Source: an uncultured Erythrobacter sp. (GTDB taxonomy: Bacteria; Pseudomonadota; Alphaproteobacteria; Sphingomonadales; Sphingomonadaceae). From it: a DNA stretch of 64,000 nt. Positions 43,120 through 52,674 of the stretch are shown one piece after another. The position numbers were made by a program, and so were the translations under genes. The notes under the pieces were generated by a model that was given only the letters and a program-made list of their open reading frames with translations, was not told the DNA's origin and searched no databases. The DNA lies in the NCBI GenBank assembly GCA_913055155.1, contig CAJXJR010000009.1:62001-126000 (forward strand), written 5' to 3'. Within the stretch, counting starts at the first letter, position 1; each line of letters opens with the position of its first letter.

Positions 43120-43148
43120 AAGAAAGGCCCAGCCATCGTGGCTGAGCC
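43120..43148 (-). terminator. Attenuator-like hairpin between acpP and fabF
   Basis: On the minus strand GGC-T-CAGCCA pairs with TGGCTG-G-GCC across a 3-base loop; one mismatch separates a 6-base and a 3-base stem. TTTCTTG follows at once. It is the best formed factor-independent terminator in the window and stands inside an otherwise continuous acpP-fabF unit, so partial termination giving more acpP than fabF transcript is the inferred role. Confidence 0.6.
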
Positions 43149-43199
43149 TCCCATCCCCGTCCGCGTCGGCGGGAGCTTTCGCGAACAGGGCAGCCGGTG

Positions 43200-43436
43200 T
43201 TAGCCGGCGTTTTCTTCGATGTACTTGTTGGCATCGCCGACGGTGTTGATTTTTTCGGCAGCATCGTCGGGGATTTCCACGCCGAACTCTTCTTCGAAAG
43301 CCATCACCAGTTCGACAATGTCGAGGCTGTCCGCGCCCAGGTCGTCGATGAAGCTGGCGTCCGGAGTCACCTTGTCTTCTTCGACGCCGAGATGCTCGAC
43401 AACGATCTTCTTCACGCGTGCAGCGATATCGCTCAT
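43200..43436 (-). CDS. acpP: Acyl carrier protein
   Basis: 78-residue acidic protein that carries acyl chains on phosphopantetheine. The attachment Ser is in [19 protein letters not shown] (Ser37). Length and charge are normal. GAGAGGG precedes the ATG at 43436. First gene of acpP-fabF-mltG. Confidence 0.97.
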   Translation of the reverse strand: MSDIAARVKKIVVEHLGVEEDKVTPDASFIDDLGADSLDIVELVMAFEEEFGVEIPDDAAEKINTVGDANKYIEENAG

Positions 43437-43580
43437 GTATGCCCTCTCACTTTGGGGTTTCGAATTACGCTTTCGCCCTAATGAACGCGCGCGGGCAAGG
43501 CAAGTGCCCTGGCATGACCTTGCCTAATTTAGCATCTGCGGCCTAGCATGGAAGAAACGGCATCTTGCGGGAGAGCCAAC

Positions 43581-43985
43581 ATGCACATTTTCCGGTTGCT
43601 GGGGCCTTGCCTCGCTGTCGCCCTCACCTGCGCACCGGCCCATGCACAGCACCCCTCGGCAGAACTGGATCGACTGCAGGCCGAACAGGATCACGCGCGC
43701 GACGAGTTGGAACGGGCCCGCGCCAATATCGCCACCAACTATCCGCAGATGGCGGCAGACATGGTCGCCCGCGTGCGCATGGAAGAGGCCGCGATATCGC
43801 AGGAACGCTATCGCCAGGCGATGCAGGTCCACGAACAGGACATGGCCGCGCACAAGGCCGAGCTGGAGCGGGCCGCCGCCGAACAGTCCCGATACGAGGC
43901 AGAGGTGCGCCGCGCCGAAGAGGAACGCGCCCGTTACGAAGCCGAAATGGCAGAATACCGCCGCCTGTATGGAGACGACAAATGA
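43581..43985 (+). CDS. Secreted coiled-coil protein of unknown function
   Basis: 134 residues. A signal peptide (MHIFRLLGPCLAVALTCAPAHAQ) precedes an almost purely helical, Glu/Arg/Ala-rich region (about residues 28-134) with heptad-like spacing, ending in RYEAEVRRAEEERARYEAE. It looks like a soluble periplasmic coiled coil. No named family is recognised. GGGAGAG precedes the ATG at 43581 and the TGA overlaps the start of the next gene (ATGATG), so it is coupled to another secreted protein. Confidence 0.6.
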   Translation: MHIFRLLGPCLAVALTCAPAHAQHPSAELDRLQAEQDHARDELERARANIATNYPQMAADMVARVRMEEAAISQERYRQAMQVHEQDMAAHKAELERAAAEQSRYEAEVRRAEEERARYEAEMAEYRRLYGDDK

Positions 43986-44953
43986 TGCGCCGGCGCACCC
44001 TCGTCATAGCGGCCCTGCTGGGAACCGCACTGGCTGGCAGCGCCTGGGCCCAGGACGACAGCCATGCCCGGCAGGTCTACATCGAACGCCTTCCCTGCGG
44101 CGGGATGGATTGCAGCTATACGCCGGAACAGCAGGAGCGCATGCGCCGCAGCGAGGAGCTGCAAAGACTGATGACCCGGTTCGCCAGCGATCTTTACGAT
44201 GGCAGCTCCACGCAAGGCTGGGGCACCAGCTACGAAAACCTCGATGGCAATATCGCGATCCTGGAACGCAACCTCGGCAACCTGCAGCAGCTGGCCACCA
44301 CTGCCCGGCGGATCGACAGCCTGTGGGCACAGCTCAACGGCGATTCCCGCGGTCCGGCATCGCTGGAGCGCCTCCAGAGCTTCATCGACAGCACCTCGCA
44401 GATGCTGGAGCGCGAACGGGAAATCCGCGAGGTGTACAAGAATTCGCGCGAACTCACCCTGTCAATCGGGCCGGCAGCCGGCGGCGCGGCACCGCAAACC
44501 CGCGCGAGCCGCGATGCCACTGCAACCCCTGCCCCGACACCGCCTGCAAACCGGCGATCCCGGCGCGCTGGCACTGACGAACAGTGGAGCAAACGCGTTC
44601 CCGCCTATTTCTTCTGCTTCGCCCATTACTCGGCACAGCGTTCGGACCTGTACATCAGCGAAATCGGCATCTGGCATGCCTGGTATGCCTATGGCGAGGC
44701 AGAAATAGAGCGGCGCCTCCGAGCCGAATATCGCGGCCAGATGAACAGGCTGGGCGAGCTGGCCGGCATCTTGCCAAGCAGCGGTTGCAACATAGTCTGG
44801 CATACCAGCGATACGCCGGACTACGCCAGCGCCCTTGCCGAAGTCGAAAGGCGTCGTAACTTCCAGCTGGACGGGGCGGAAACCTCTCGCAGCATTACGG
44901 TTCGCCCGGTTGAGGGATGGGGCAGCGACCGCGGTCGGCTGGAAGCCTATTGA
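43982..44953 (+). CDS. Secreted protein of unknown function, partner of the coiled-coil protein
   Basis: 323 residues with a signal peptide (residues 1-23, ...ALAGSAWAQ). A helical region (about 45-165) is followed by a low-complexity Pro/Ala/Thr linker (about 168-190) and a C-terminal domain with four Cys spread around HAWYAYGEAEIERR and GCNIVWHTSDTPDY. An early CGGMDC motif could bind metal or form a disulfide. I recognise no family. ATG at 43982 (a second at 43985) overlaps the previous stop. Confidence 0.55.
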   Translation: MMRRRTLVIAALLGTALAGSAWAQDDSHARQVYIERLPCGGMDCSYTPEQQERMRRSEELQRLMTRFASDLYDGSSTQGWGTSYENLDGNIAILERNLGNLQQLATTARRIDSLWAQLNGDSRGPASLERLQSFIDSTSQMLEREREIREVYKNSRELTLSIGPAAGGAAPQTRASRDATATPAPTPPANRRSRRAGTDEQWSKRVPAYFFCFAHYSAQRSDLYISEIGIWHAWYAYGEAEIERRLRAEYRGQMNRLGELAGILPSSGCNIVWHTSDTPDYASALAEVERRRNFQLDGAETSRSITVRPVEGWGSDRGRLEAY

Positions 44954-45055
44954 TAGCCTGAAATCAGGCGGAACGGGCTTCTGTCCAGCCAGACCATGCG
45001 CATGCTGCACACCGGGAGTCTGGAAACACACGCTTCTCTTGCGCGTTCCGGGTGC

Positions 45056-46408
45056 ATGATACTCGAAAAGATCAAGACACCCGGCCTTTCCCACCTTTCC
45101 TATCTCGTCGGTTCCGGCAGCCAGGCTGCCGTGATCGACCCGCGCCGCGATTGCGAGATCTACCTCGAAAAGGCGCGCGCCGAAGGGCTGACCATCACCC
45201 ATATCTTCGAAACGCACCGCAACGAGGACCTCGTCTCGGGCGCACCGATCCTGGCCGAATGGACCGGGGCAAGGGCGCTGCACGGTCCCAATGCGGCGGG
45301 AGAGGTCGCCTATGCCGAAACCGCGCGCGAGGGCGATGAGTTCTGCATCGGCCAACTGCGCATCGAAGTGCTGGAAACGCCCGGCCACACCGACGACAGC
45401 CTCTCCTTCGTCCTGCACGACAGCGCCTATCCCGATGGGCCGGTGGGGGTGTTCACCGGCGATGCGCTGTTCGTGGGCGACGTGGGCCGCACCGATTTCT
45501 ATCCCGATCGCGCCCGCGAAGTGGCAGACCTGCTGTACGACAGCCTGCACAAGCTGCTGGCGCTGGGCGACCAGGCCATCGTCTATCCCGCACACGGAGC
45601 GGGTTCCGTCTGCGGATCGGGCATGGCGGAGCGAGAGTTTTCCACCATCGGCCACGAACGAGGCAACAATCCGCGCCTGCAGATCGAAAACCGCGACGAT
45701 TTCATCGAGGCCAAGCTTGCCGAAGTGCACTACCAGCCGCCCTATTTCCGCCTGATGGAACGGCTCAACCTCGAAGGTGGCAGCACGCCGCCAAGGGTGA
45801 CGCGCCCGGCCAACCTCACCCTTGCGCAACTGGAGGAAGCGGAGGCCGACCACGTGATCGACATTCGCGAACCCGGCGCCTGGTGCGCGGGTCACATTTG
45901 CGGCAGTTGGTGCCTGCCCGTCTCGATGATTCCTGCCTTTGCCGGCTGGTTCGTCGAGGAAGGGGAAAGCATTGCCCTTGTCTGTTCCGACCGGCAAGCG
46001 CTGCAAACCGCGCACGAGCACCTCATCCGCATCGGCCTCGACAACGTGACCGGCGGCTATACCGGCGTCGTGCCGGCAGCCGCCCAGGGCCGCAAGCTGG
46101 GTCAGGTGCCGATGATTGGAACCGAAGAGGTCGCCCGCAGGCTGGAAGCCGACGAGAATGGCTGGACGCTGATCGACGTGCGCGCCCAGGACGAACGGGA
46201 CGAGGCAAGGATCGACGGATCGCGCCACATCTATGCCGGTCACCTGAACGAACAGTGGCGGGAACTCGATCCGCTGCAATCCTACACCCTGATGTGCGCC
46301 AGCGGCATGCGCGCCACGGTCGCCGCCAGCTGGCTGGCCAGCAAGGGCTTCGACAATGTCGATGTCTATCTCGGATCGATGGGCGCCTGGGCCAGCGCCC
46401 ACGGCTAG
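45056..46408 (+). CDS. MBL-fold hydrolase fused to two rhodanese domains (persulfide/thiosulfate metabolism)
   Basis: 450 residues. An ETHE1-like metallo-beta-lactamase domain (about 1-245) is followed by two rhodanese domains (about 255-350 and 360-450). Later metal ligands are normal (ETPGHTDDSLSF, FTGDALFVGDVGRTD, VYPAHGAGS), but the first motif, HxHxDH, reads THRNEDLVSG, a variant known in a sub-group of these fusions. The rhodanese catalytic Cys are in IALVCSDRQAL and YTLMCASGMRATV; both loops are present. ATG at 45056. The family acts on glutathione persulfide or related sulfane sulfur; substrate is inferred. Confidence 0.82.
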   Translation: MILEKIKTPGLSHLSYLVGSGSQAAVIDPRRDCEIYLEKARAEGLTITHIFETHRNEDLVSGAPILAEWTGARALHGPNAAGEVAYAETAREGDEFCIGQLRIEVLETPGHTDDSLSFVLHDSAYPDGPVGVFTGDALFVGDVGRTDFYPDRAREVADLLYDSLHKLLALGDQAIVYPAHGAGSVCGSGMAEREFSTIGHERGNNPRLQIENRDDFIEAKLAEVHYQPPYFRLMERLNLEGGSTPPRVTRPANLTLAQLEEAEADHVIDIREPGAWCAGHICGSWCLPVSMIPAFAGWFVEEGESIALVCSDRQALQTAHEHLIRIGLDNVTGGYTGVVPAAAQGRKLGQVPMIGTEEVARRLEADENGWTLIDVRAQDERDEARIDGSRHIYAGHLNEQWRELDPLQSYTLMCASGMRATVAASWLASKGFDNVDVYLGSMGAWASAHG

Positions 46409-46444
46409 GCGGTCTGGCGGCAACCGGGCAATGCCCGCTACAAG

Positions 46445-46900
46445 TCAGCGATATTCCGTTACGGCGATCGCCGCGAAGAACCGCTCGCGCGCTTGCGGCC
46501 CGGCAAGGTAATCCTGCGCTGCCAATGTCAGCGAGCGGGGTTTTCCCGCCCTTGCCTGCAAACGTACCGTGGCGACCCCGGTGCCGTGCGATGCAATCAC
46601 CTGCAGCTTCGTCAGCGCGTTGAGCGGATAGTGCATGTCCGCCAGCTTCGGCACCTCGGTGCGCAGGTCCCAGTCGGCCATGGCGACATGCGCCTGCCGG
46701 TTGCGGGTAATCTGCCGTTCGATCACGGAATCGGCGACGAAATTGAACGCCTGGTAGCTGCCGCCCAATCGCTGCCAGCCCGGCCCGGTGCGCAGGAAAT
46801 ACAGTTTATCGTCGATAAGGAACGCCGAATAGACCGCCGCGCTGCGGATCAGTCCCGGCGCTCGCAGCAGCCAGTCGAGACGCAATAAATCGCCAGCCAT
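46445..46900 (-). CDS. Hypothetical protein
   Basis: 151 residues, soluble, no signal peptide. Alternating beta strands and short helices: SAFLIDDKLYFLRTGPGWQRLG, then VIERQITRNR and the HVAMADWDLR-MHYPLNALTKLQVIASHG stretch. The pattern is loosely like a PH/GRAM-like lipid- or peptide-binding fold, but I cannot support a family. The ATG at 46900 is the first with the conserved-looking opening MAGDLLRLDWLL; an open frame extends upstream. It lies 94 bases after the gene at 46995. Confidence 0.5.
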   Translation of the reverse strand: MAGDLLRLDWLLRAPGLIRSAAVYSAFLIDDKLYFLRTGPGWQRLGGSYQAFNFVADSVIERQITRNRQAHVAMADWDLRTEVPKLADMHYPLNALTKLQVIASHGTGVATVRLQARAGKPRSLTLAAQDYLAGPQARERFFAAIAVTEYR

Positions 46901-46994
46901 GCCCTGGTGCCCCGCTTCGTTTGCACTTCCGTTCTGGCTGCGCAGACTGCCGTCGCAAACACGCGTCGGTCCATCCCACAAGTTTGGTAGGCGC

Positions 46995-47939
46995 TCAGTC
47001 GTCCGGTTCCCGCAAGGCTGCTCGCTCGGCCAGCTGGCGTTCGGCACGGCGCCGCTCCGCGATCCGGCGCAGGCCCTGCTGCGCCTCGTCATCGGAGCGG
47101 TCGTTATGCAGCGCCTGGCGATAGCGCGCCTCGGCCAGGTCGAAGGCCCCGCCCTGCTCGGCGCACAGGCCCGCGTTGAACATCAGCGACGGGTGCTGCG
47201 GGTGCGCTGCAAACAGCATCTCGAACATGTTGCAGGCCTCGCGCTCGTCCTCCTCCGTCATGCGGATGGCATCGCGAAAGGCGTTGCGCGCATCGCGCTC
47301 CAGCCCGCGGCGGCTTTCCATGATGCGGATATCCTGCACACGGTAGCGCGGGGCGAGATTGGCGCGAGTCTGGTCGGCGATCTGTTCCAGCCAGCCATCG
47401 ATGGTGCCCGAAAAGTCGGGCTTGTCGTCGAACTGCGGGCAATAGCTCACGGTCGTGTTGCGGCGCGCATCGCTGGACCACAGCAGGAGGCCGTCATAGC
47501 CTACCAGCCGCATTTCGGGAGAAAGGGTGGCGGTAACCCGCAGGCAATCGGTCTCCACATCGCGGTGCTCGATACATTCGCCGTCCTCGTCTTCCTCGGC
47601 ACAGACGCTGCGCGTGGCGCGATAGCGCGATTCGCTGAAATCGGGCTCGACATAGCCTTGCAGCAGCGCGTCGGCCTCGTCCGCCAGTTGCGACACCAGC
47701 ACGGTGAACCACGGCTGCCCGCCGACGGAGACCTGGCGCAGCCGGTCCTCGACCAGGAACGACAGGCGTGCACCGTCAGGCCCGGCAAAGCGATCGACCG
47801 CAATGGCCTCGACCGTGGCAGCCTCGTCGCTGCCCGCCGGATAGACGCCCGCTATCCGCAAGGTCTCTGCCTGCGCCGGTGCGGCCAGCCAGCAACCCAG
47901 CGACAGCAAGACCGCGATAGGAAACGAATGCATTGCCAT
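46995..47939 (-). CDS. Secreted protein with C-terminal TPR-like helices
   Basis: 314 residues with a signal peptide (about 1-24, ...CWLAAPAQA). A mixed domain with several Cys (CAEEDEDGEC, CLRVTATL, CPQFDD) is followed by a helical region (about 225-300: ACNMFEMLFAAHPQHPSLMFNAGLCAEQGGAFDLAEARYRQAL), typical of one or two tetratricopeptide repeats. It sits on the same strand downstream of aspS. No function is assigned; protein binding by the TPR region is an inference. ATG at 47939, second Met at residue 3. Confidence 0.6.
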   Translation of the reverse strand: MAMHSFPIAVLLSLGCWLAAPAQAETLRIAGVYPAGSDEAATVEAIAVDRFAGPDGARLSFLVEDRLRQVSVGGQPWFTVLVSQLADEADALLQGYVEPDFSESRYRATRSVCAEEDEDGECIEHRDVETDCLRVTATLSPEMRLVGYDGLLLWSSDARRNTTVSYCPQFDDKPDFSGTIDGWLEQIADQTRANLAPRYRVQDIRIMESRRGLERDARNAFRDAIRMTEEDEREACNMFEMLFAAHPQHPSLMFNAGLCAEQGGAFDLAEARYRQALHNDRSDDEAQQGLRRIAERRRAERQLAERAALREPDD

Positions 47940-48019
47940 TCCCCCTTGCTGGCAGAGGGTTAGGCTGTGCAGGCGCGCGCTTCAACCTGCCATGAACGGG
48001 GCCGAGCCGCGGGCCGGAA

Positions 48020-49801
48020 TCAGCTGTCCTTGGGCGGTTCCACCGTGCGGATATGCACGTCGCGCAGCTGGCGTGCGCTCACTTCGCTGGGGGCGCCCAT
48101 CATCAGGTCCTGCGCCCGCTGGTTGAGCGGGAAGGCGATGACCTCGCGGATGTTCGGCTCGTCCGCCAGCAGCATCACGATGCGGTCGATGCCCGGCGCA
48201 GAGCCACCGTGCGGCGGTGCGCCCAGCTTGAACGCCTCGATCATGCCGCCAAAGTTCGCATCCACGTCTTCCTTGGTATAGCCGGCGATTTCGAAGGCCT
48301 TGTACATGATGTCCGGGCGGTGGTTACGGATGGCGCCGCTCGACAGTTCGTAGCCGTTGCAGACGATGTCGTACTGCCACGCCTTGATCTCCAGCGGGTT
48401 CTGCGTTTCCAGCGCCTCCATCTCGCCTTGCGGCATGGAGAACGGGTTGTGGCTGAAGTCGATCTTCTTCAGTTCATCGTCGTATTCGAACATCGGGAAG
48501 TCGACGATCCAGCAGAACTTGAAGCAGCCCTGTTCGATCAGCTCCAGGTTCTCGGCGGTGCGGGTGCGGGCAAGGCCTGCCAGCTTCACCGCGTCCTTTT
48601 CCTTGCCAGCGGCAAAGAACAGGCCATCGTTCTCGCCAAGGCCGAGTTCCTCGTACAGCCTGGCCATGTTTTCCGGCCCGTGGTTCTTGGCGATGGGGCC
48701 GCCGAATTCGCCCTGCTTGCGGGTGACGTAACCCAGGCCGGAGAAGCCTTCCTTGCGCGCCCAGTCGTTCATCTCGTCGAAGAACTTGCGGCTCTTCTCA
48801 TTGGTGTTCGGCGCCGGGATTGCACGCACCACGCCGCCGCTGCCCACGATCTTTTCGAAGATGCCGAAGCCGCTCTTTTCGAAGTGGTGGGAAACGTCGG
48901 AGATCAGGATCGGGTTGCGCAGATCGGGCTTGTCGGTGCCGTACTTCAGCATGGCTTCGGCATAGGGGATGCGCGGGAATTCGCCGGCGGGCGTCACGTC
49001 CTTGCCTTCGCCGAATTCCTCGAACACGCCGGCCAGCACCGGTTCGATCGCCTGGAACACGTCTTCCTGCGTGACGAAGCTCATTTCGAAGTCGAGCTGG
49101 TAGAATTCGGGGCTGCGGTCAGCGCGCAGGTCTTCGTCGCGGAAGCACGGGGCAATCTGGAAATAGCGGTCGAAACCGGCGACCATCAGCAGCTGCTTGA
49201 ACATCTGCGGGGCCTGCGGCAGCGCGTAGAAGCGGCCCGGATGCAGGCGGCTGGGCACCAGGTAATCTCGCGCGCCCTCGGGGCTGGAGGCGCCCAGGAT
49301 CGGGGTCTGGAACTCGGAGAAGCCCTGGTCGGTCATGCGGCGACGCAAGGATGTGATCACGCGGTTGCGCAGCATGATGTTGGCGTGCACGCGCTCGCGC
49401 CGCAGGTCGATGAAGCGGTACTTCAGGCGCGTGTCTTCCGGGTAATCCTCTGCCGAGTTCACGATCAGCGGCAGCTCGCTGGCATGGCTCTGCACCGTCA
49501 CGGCGCGGGCGAACACTTCGATCTCGCCGGTAGGCAGGTTGGGATTGACCGCCTCGGCATCGCGCGCCTTCACCTCGCCATCGATGGTGATGACGCTTTC
49601 CAGCTTCAGCGAATCGAGCAGTTCCAGGGCGGGCGAATCCTCGTCCGCCACCACCTGCGTGATGCCGTAATGGTCGCGCAGGTCGACGAACAGCACGCCG
49701 CCATGGTCGCGCTTGCGGTGAATCCATCCGGACAGGCGAACGGTCTCGCCAACGTTTTCTTTGCTCAGCGCGGCGCAGTTGTGGGTACGATAGGCGTGCA
49801 T
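48020..49801 (-). CDS. aspS: Aspartyl-tRNA synthetase
   Basis: 593-residue class II synthetase of the bacterial type. It has an N-terminal OB-fold (about 1-110: [27 protein letters not shown]), motif 2 region [23 protein letters not shown] (about residues 219-241) and motif 3 [12 protein letters not shown] near the C-terminus, with the GAD-type insert between. In alphaproteobacteria without complete asparaginyl route it can be non-discriminating; discrimination cannot be read here. ATG at 49801 matches the family N-terminus MHAYRTHNC. It is divergent from rnd. Confidence 0.96.
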   Translation of the reverse strand: MHAYRTHNCAALSKENVGETVRLSGWIHRKRDHGGVLFVDLRDHYGITQVVADEDSPALELLDSLKLESVITIDGEVKARDAEAVNPNLPTGEIEVFARAVTVQSHASELPLIVNSAEDYPEDTRLKYRFIDLRRERVHANIMLRNRVITSLRRRMTDQGFSEFQTPILGASSPEGARDYLVPSRLHPGRFYALPQAPQMFKQLLMVAGFDRYFQIAPCFRDEDLRADRSPEFYQLDFEMSFVTQEDVFQAIEPVLAGVFEEFGEGKDVTPAGEFPRIPYAEAMLKYGTDKPDLRNPILISDVSHHFEKSGFGIFEKIVGSGGVVRAIPAPNTNEKSRKFFDEMNDWARKEGFSGLGYVTRKQGEFGGPIAKNHGPENMARLYEELGLGENDGLFFAAGKEKDAVKLAGLARTRTAENLELIEQGCFKFCWIVDFPMFEYDDELKKIDFSHNPFSMPQGEMEALETQNPLEIKAWQYDIVCNGYELSSGAIRNHRPDIMYKAFEIAGYTKEDVDANFGGMIEAFKLGAPPHGGSAPGIDRIVMLLADEPNIREVIAFPLNQRAQDLMMGAPSEVSARQLRDVHIRTVEPPKDS

Positions 49802-49988
49802 GGGGACTCTTTTCATCAAGCAGGTTATGGCGCTAAGGGCGCGCGAACGGTCGCGGGCAGCAGAACGCCAGTTCTTACGCGCGCGCTAACAGGCGAAGCA
49901 GGGACTTTTGTCAAGGAGACACAACCTTGGACAAGGACCATCGCGGAGCCGCAGGACGGTGAACCGGCCGGATACGAAAAGAAGACGA

Positions 49989-51194
49989 ATGCAAATCCAT
50001 CCCCTGATTACCAAGACCGACGAGCTGGCTGCCCTGTGCGAACGGCTGGCCCGGCATGACTTCGTGTGTGTCGATACCGAATTCATGCGCGAGAACACCT
50101 ATTACCCACTCCTGTGCCTGATCCAGATCGGCAACGAGGACGAAGCCGCCGCGATCGACCCGCTGGCCGACGGCATCGACCTGACCCCGCTGCTGGACCT
50201 GCTGACCGACAACGAGGACGTGCTGAAGATCTTCCACGCCGGCGGGCAGGACGTGGAAATCATCTACAACCTGACCGGCAAGACGCCGCACCCCATCTTC
50301 GACACGCAGATCGCGATGATGGCGATCAGCCAGAGCGAGCAGATCGGTTATGCCAACCTCGTCGAATCGTGGCTGAACACCACCATCGACAAGGGCGCAC
50401 GCTTTACCGACTGGAGCCGCCGCCCGCTGACCGACAGGCAGCTGGAATATGCCATCGGCGACGTCACCTACCTTGCCAAGATATTCCCCAAGATCCTGAA
50501 AAAGCTGATCAAGACCGATCGCGGCCACTGGCTGAACGCGGAAATGGAAAAGCTGGCCGATCCTGCCAACTACGCCAACGACCTGGACCTGGCATGGCGC
50601 CGTATCCGTGCGCCGGGCCGCAACCCGGCGGTGCTGGGCCGGCTGAAGGCGCTGGCCGCCTGGCGCGAGACCGAGGCGCAGGACAAGGACATCCCGCGCG
50701 GCCGTATCATCCGTGACGAGACGCTGGCCGACCTTGCCAGCCACCCGCCCAAGAAGCAGGCCGACCTTGCCAAGGTGCGCGGGCTTTCCAACGCGTGGAA
50801 GGAAAACGAGATCGGCAAGCGGCTGATGCGCGTACTGGACAAGGCCCAGCCGCTTTCACCCGAGGAAATGCCCGAAAAGCCCAAGCGCGGCGCCCCGCTG
50901 GGCAAGGAAGGCGCGCTGGTGGCCGACCTGCTCAAGCTGCTGCTGAAAATCCGCGCCCGCGAAATCGACGTGGCCGCTCGCCTGCTGACCCGTTCGGACG
51001 AGCTGGAAGCGCTGGCCGCGGGCGTGCGCAAGCTGCAGGTGCTGGAAGGCTGGCGCTACGAGGTATTCGGCAAGGACGCGCTGGACCTGGTCGAAGGCAA
51101 GCTGGCCTTCGCCGTCGAGAAAGGCCGCCTGAAGATGACCCATATCGACGACGTGAAGGCGGAAATGGCAGAGGCAGAGGCCGCCGCCGAGTGA
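49989..51194 (+). CDS. rnd: Ribonuclease D
   Basis: 401-residue 3'-5' exoribonuclease trimming tRNA 3' ends. The DEDDy exonuclease acids are DTE (Asp29, Glu31), FHAGGQDVEIIYNL, and YAIGDVTYLAKIF, where Tyr and Asp complete the site. Two HRDC-type domains follow (about 210-290 and 310-375). It is longer than 200-residue minimal forms and normal for RNase D. ATG at 49989 is used, after GAAAAGAAGACG. Its TGA overlaps the oxyR start (GTGA). Confidence 0.93.
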   Translation: MQIHPLITKTDELAALCERLARHDFVCVDTEFMRENTYYPLLCLIQIGNEDEAAAIDPLADGIDLTPLLDLLTDNEDVLKIFHAGGQDVEIIYNLTGKTPHPIFDTQIAMMAISQSEQIGYANLVESWLNTTIDKGARFTDWSRRPLTDRQLEYAIGDVTYLAKIFPKILKKLIKTDRGHWLNAEMEKLADPANYANDLDLAWRRIRAPGRNPAVLGRLKALAAWRETEAQDKDIPRGRIIRDETLADLASHPPKKQADLAKVRGLSNAWKENEIGKRLMRVLDKAQPLSPEEMPEKPKRGAPLGKEGALVADLLKLLLKIRAREIDVAARLLTRSDELEALAAGVRKLQVLEGWRYEVFGKDALDLVEGKLAFAVEKGRLKMTHIDDVKAEMAEAEAAAE

Positions 51195-52087
51195 GCACAT
51201 ACCTTCCCACCATCAAGCAGTTGCAGTACCTCGTCGCCCTGCACGAGCAGCAGCACTTCGGCCGCGCGGCAGAGGCCAGCTTCGTCTCGCAAAGCACCCT
51301 GTCCGCCGGTATCCGCGAGCTGGAATCGCTGCTGGGCGTGACCCTGGTGGAGCGCAGCCGCCGCGTGGTGCGCTTCACTCCGCTGGGCAATGCCGTGGTG
51401 GAAAAGGCCCACCGCGTGCTGCGTGAAGCGGAAGAACTGGCCGAACTGGTGCAGGCCGCCGGAAAGCCGCTGTCGGGCGAACTGCGGATGAGCGTCATCC
51501 CCACCATCGCGCCCTTCCTGCTGCCGCGCATCCTGCCGCGCCTGCGCCGCGAACGCCCGCAGCTTAAGCTGTTCCTGCGTGAGGAAACCACAGAACAGGC
51601 GCTGGAATCGCTGCACCACGGCCGGGCCGATTGCGTGCTGCTGGCCCTGCCCTTTGCCTGCGGCGAGGTGGAGAAAGCCAAGATCTGCGACGATGCGCTG
51701 TTCGTTGCCTTCCCCAAGGACGATCCCCGCGATCCCCCGGCGGAAATCCCGCCCGAGATGATCGAGGAAGGCCGCCTGTTGCTGCTGGAAGACGGCCACT
51801 GCCTGAAGGAACACGCGCTGGCCGCCTGCAACCGCCCGGAACTGAACGCCAGCGCCACCATGATCGGCACGTCCTTGCACACGCTGGTGCAGATGGTGGA
51901 CAACGGCCTTGGCGTCACCATGCTGCCGCAGATGGCGATCGATGCCGGCATCCTGCACGAGACCGACGTGGTCGCCCGCCCCCTGCAAGGCGACAAGACC
52001 AGCCGCGAGATCGCCCTGGTATGGCGCGCGAACAGCCCGCGTGCCGAGGAATTCCGGCTGCTGGCAGAGGAACTGCGCGCCGGTTAG
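51191..52087 (+). CDS. oxyR: OxyR-type LysR regulator of the peroxide response
   Basis: 298-residue LysR regulator. The N-terminal helix-turn-helix (about residues 8-65) reads LHEQQHFGRAAEASFVSQSTLSAGIRELE. The redox pair of OxyR is conserved: Cys204 in LLLLEDGHCLKEHAL and Cys213 in AACNRP, nine residues apart as in E. coli (199/208). A peroxide-formed disulfide would activate antioxidant genes. Start is GTG at 51191, overlapping the rnd stop. No katG or ahpC is adjacent. Confidence 0.92.
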   Translation: MSTYLPTIKQLQYLVALHEQQHFGRAAEASFVSQSTLSAGIRELESLLGVTLVERSRRVVRFTPLGNAVVEKAHRVLREAEELAELVQAAGKPLSGELRMSVIPTIAPFLLPRILPRLRRERPQLKLFLREETTEQALESLHHGRADCVLLALPFACGEVEKAKICDDALFVAFPKDDPRDPPAEIPPEMIEEGRLLLLEDGHCLKEHALAACNRPELNASATMIGTSLHTLVQMVDNGLGVTMLPQMAIDAGILHETDVVARPLQGDKTSREIALVWRANSPRAEEFRLLAEELRAG

Positions 52088-52181
52088 GCAGGTCGTCATG
52101 CACCGTCACCGTGTCGCACGCAGCAAGACCTGCGCACAGCGGGCATGTTTCTGATATGCTTGGCCCCGCATGGAGGTGAAA

Positions 52182-52421
52182 ATGGTGTGCTGCAAAGTGA
52201 TCGTGGTGCGGGCCAAGGGCGGCGAATCCGAAGACTGGGGCGCCTTCGATTTCCTCGCCCTTCCCTCTCCCGGCGATCGAGTCATGATCGAACGGGCCGG
52301 GGCGGAAAACTATGCCACCGTGCTGTCGGTGCACCATTGCCCCGCCCCTTCCGGGCAAGGCGGCGAACCGACGGCGGAAGTGGTCGCCAAATGGACCGGT
52401 TCCGGACACAAGATCAGGTAG
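52182..52421 (+). CDS. Small conserved-looking hypothetical protein
   Basis: 79 residues, opening MVCCKVIVVRAKGG and ending in AEVVAKWTGSGHKIR; two adjacent Cys and a His-Cys (VHHCPAP) are suggestive of metal or redox use but prove nothing. ATG at 52182 stands directly after GGAGGTGAAA, a strong ribosome-binding site. I recognise no family. It is monocistronic between oxyR and pgsA. Confidence 0.55.
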   Translation: MVCCKVIVVRAKGGESEDWGAFDFLALPSPGDRVMIERAGAENYATVLSVHHCPAPSGQGGEPTAEVVAKWTGSGHKIR

Positions 52422-52674
52422 CCGAAGGCCGAGCGGCCTCCCCGATACGGCGCGGCGATTTTCCTACTCTACGCAATCCGGGCAACGGCGCGCCATGGTC
52501 GATGCCCGCCACCCCTGTCCAGCCCGACAGTGCGCGCCAGCAAGACGGGCCCTTTGCAACACGCACGGACGAAAGGTTACACCGCTCTCGGCCCGATCCG
52601 GCACAACCCTCGGAAACAAAAGCCTTTTCAGGACAACCGAAGTTTTTCAGAACGCCCCCTTGGGCGCTCCACCT

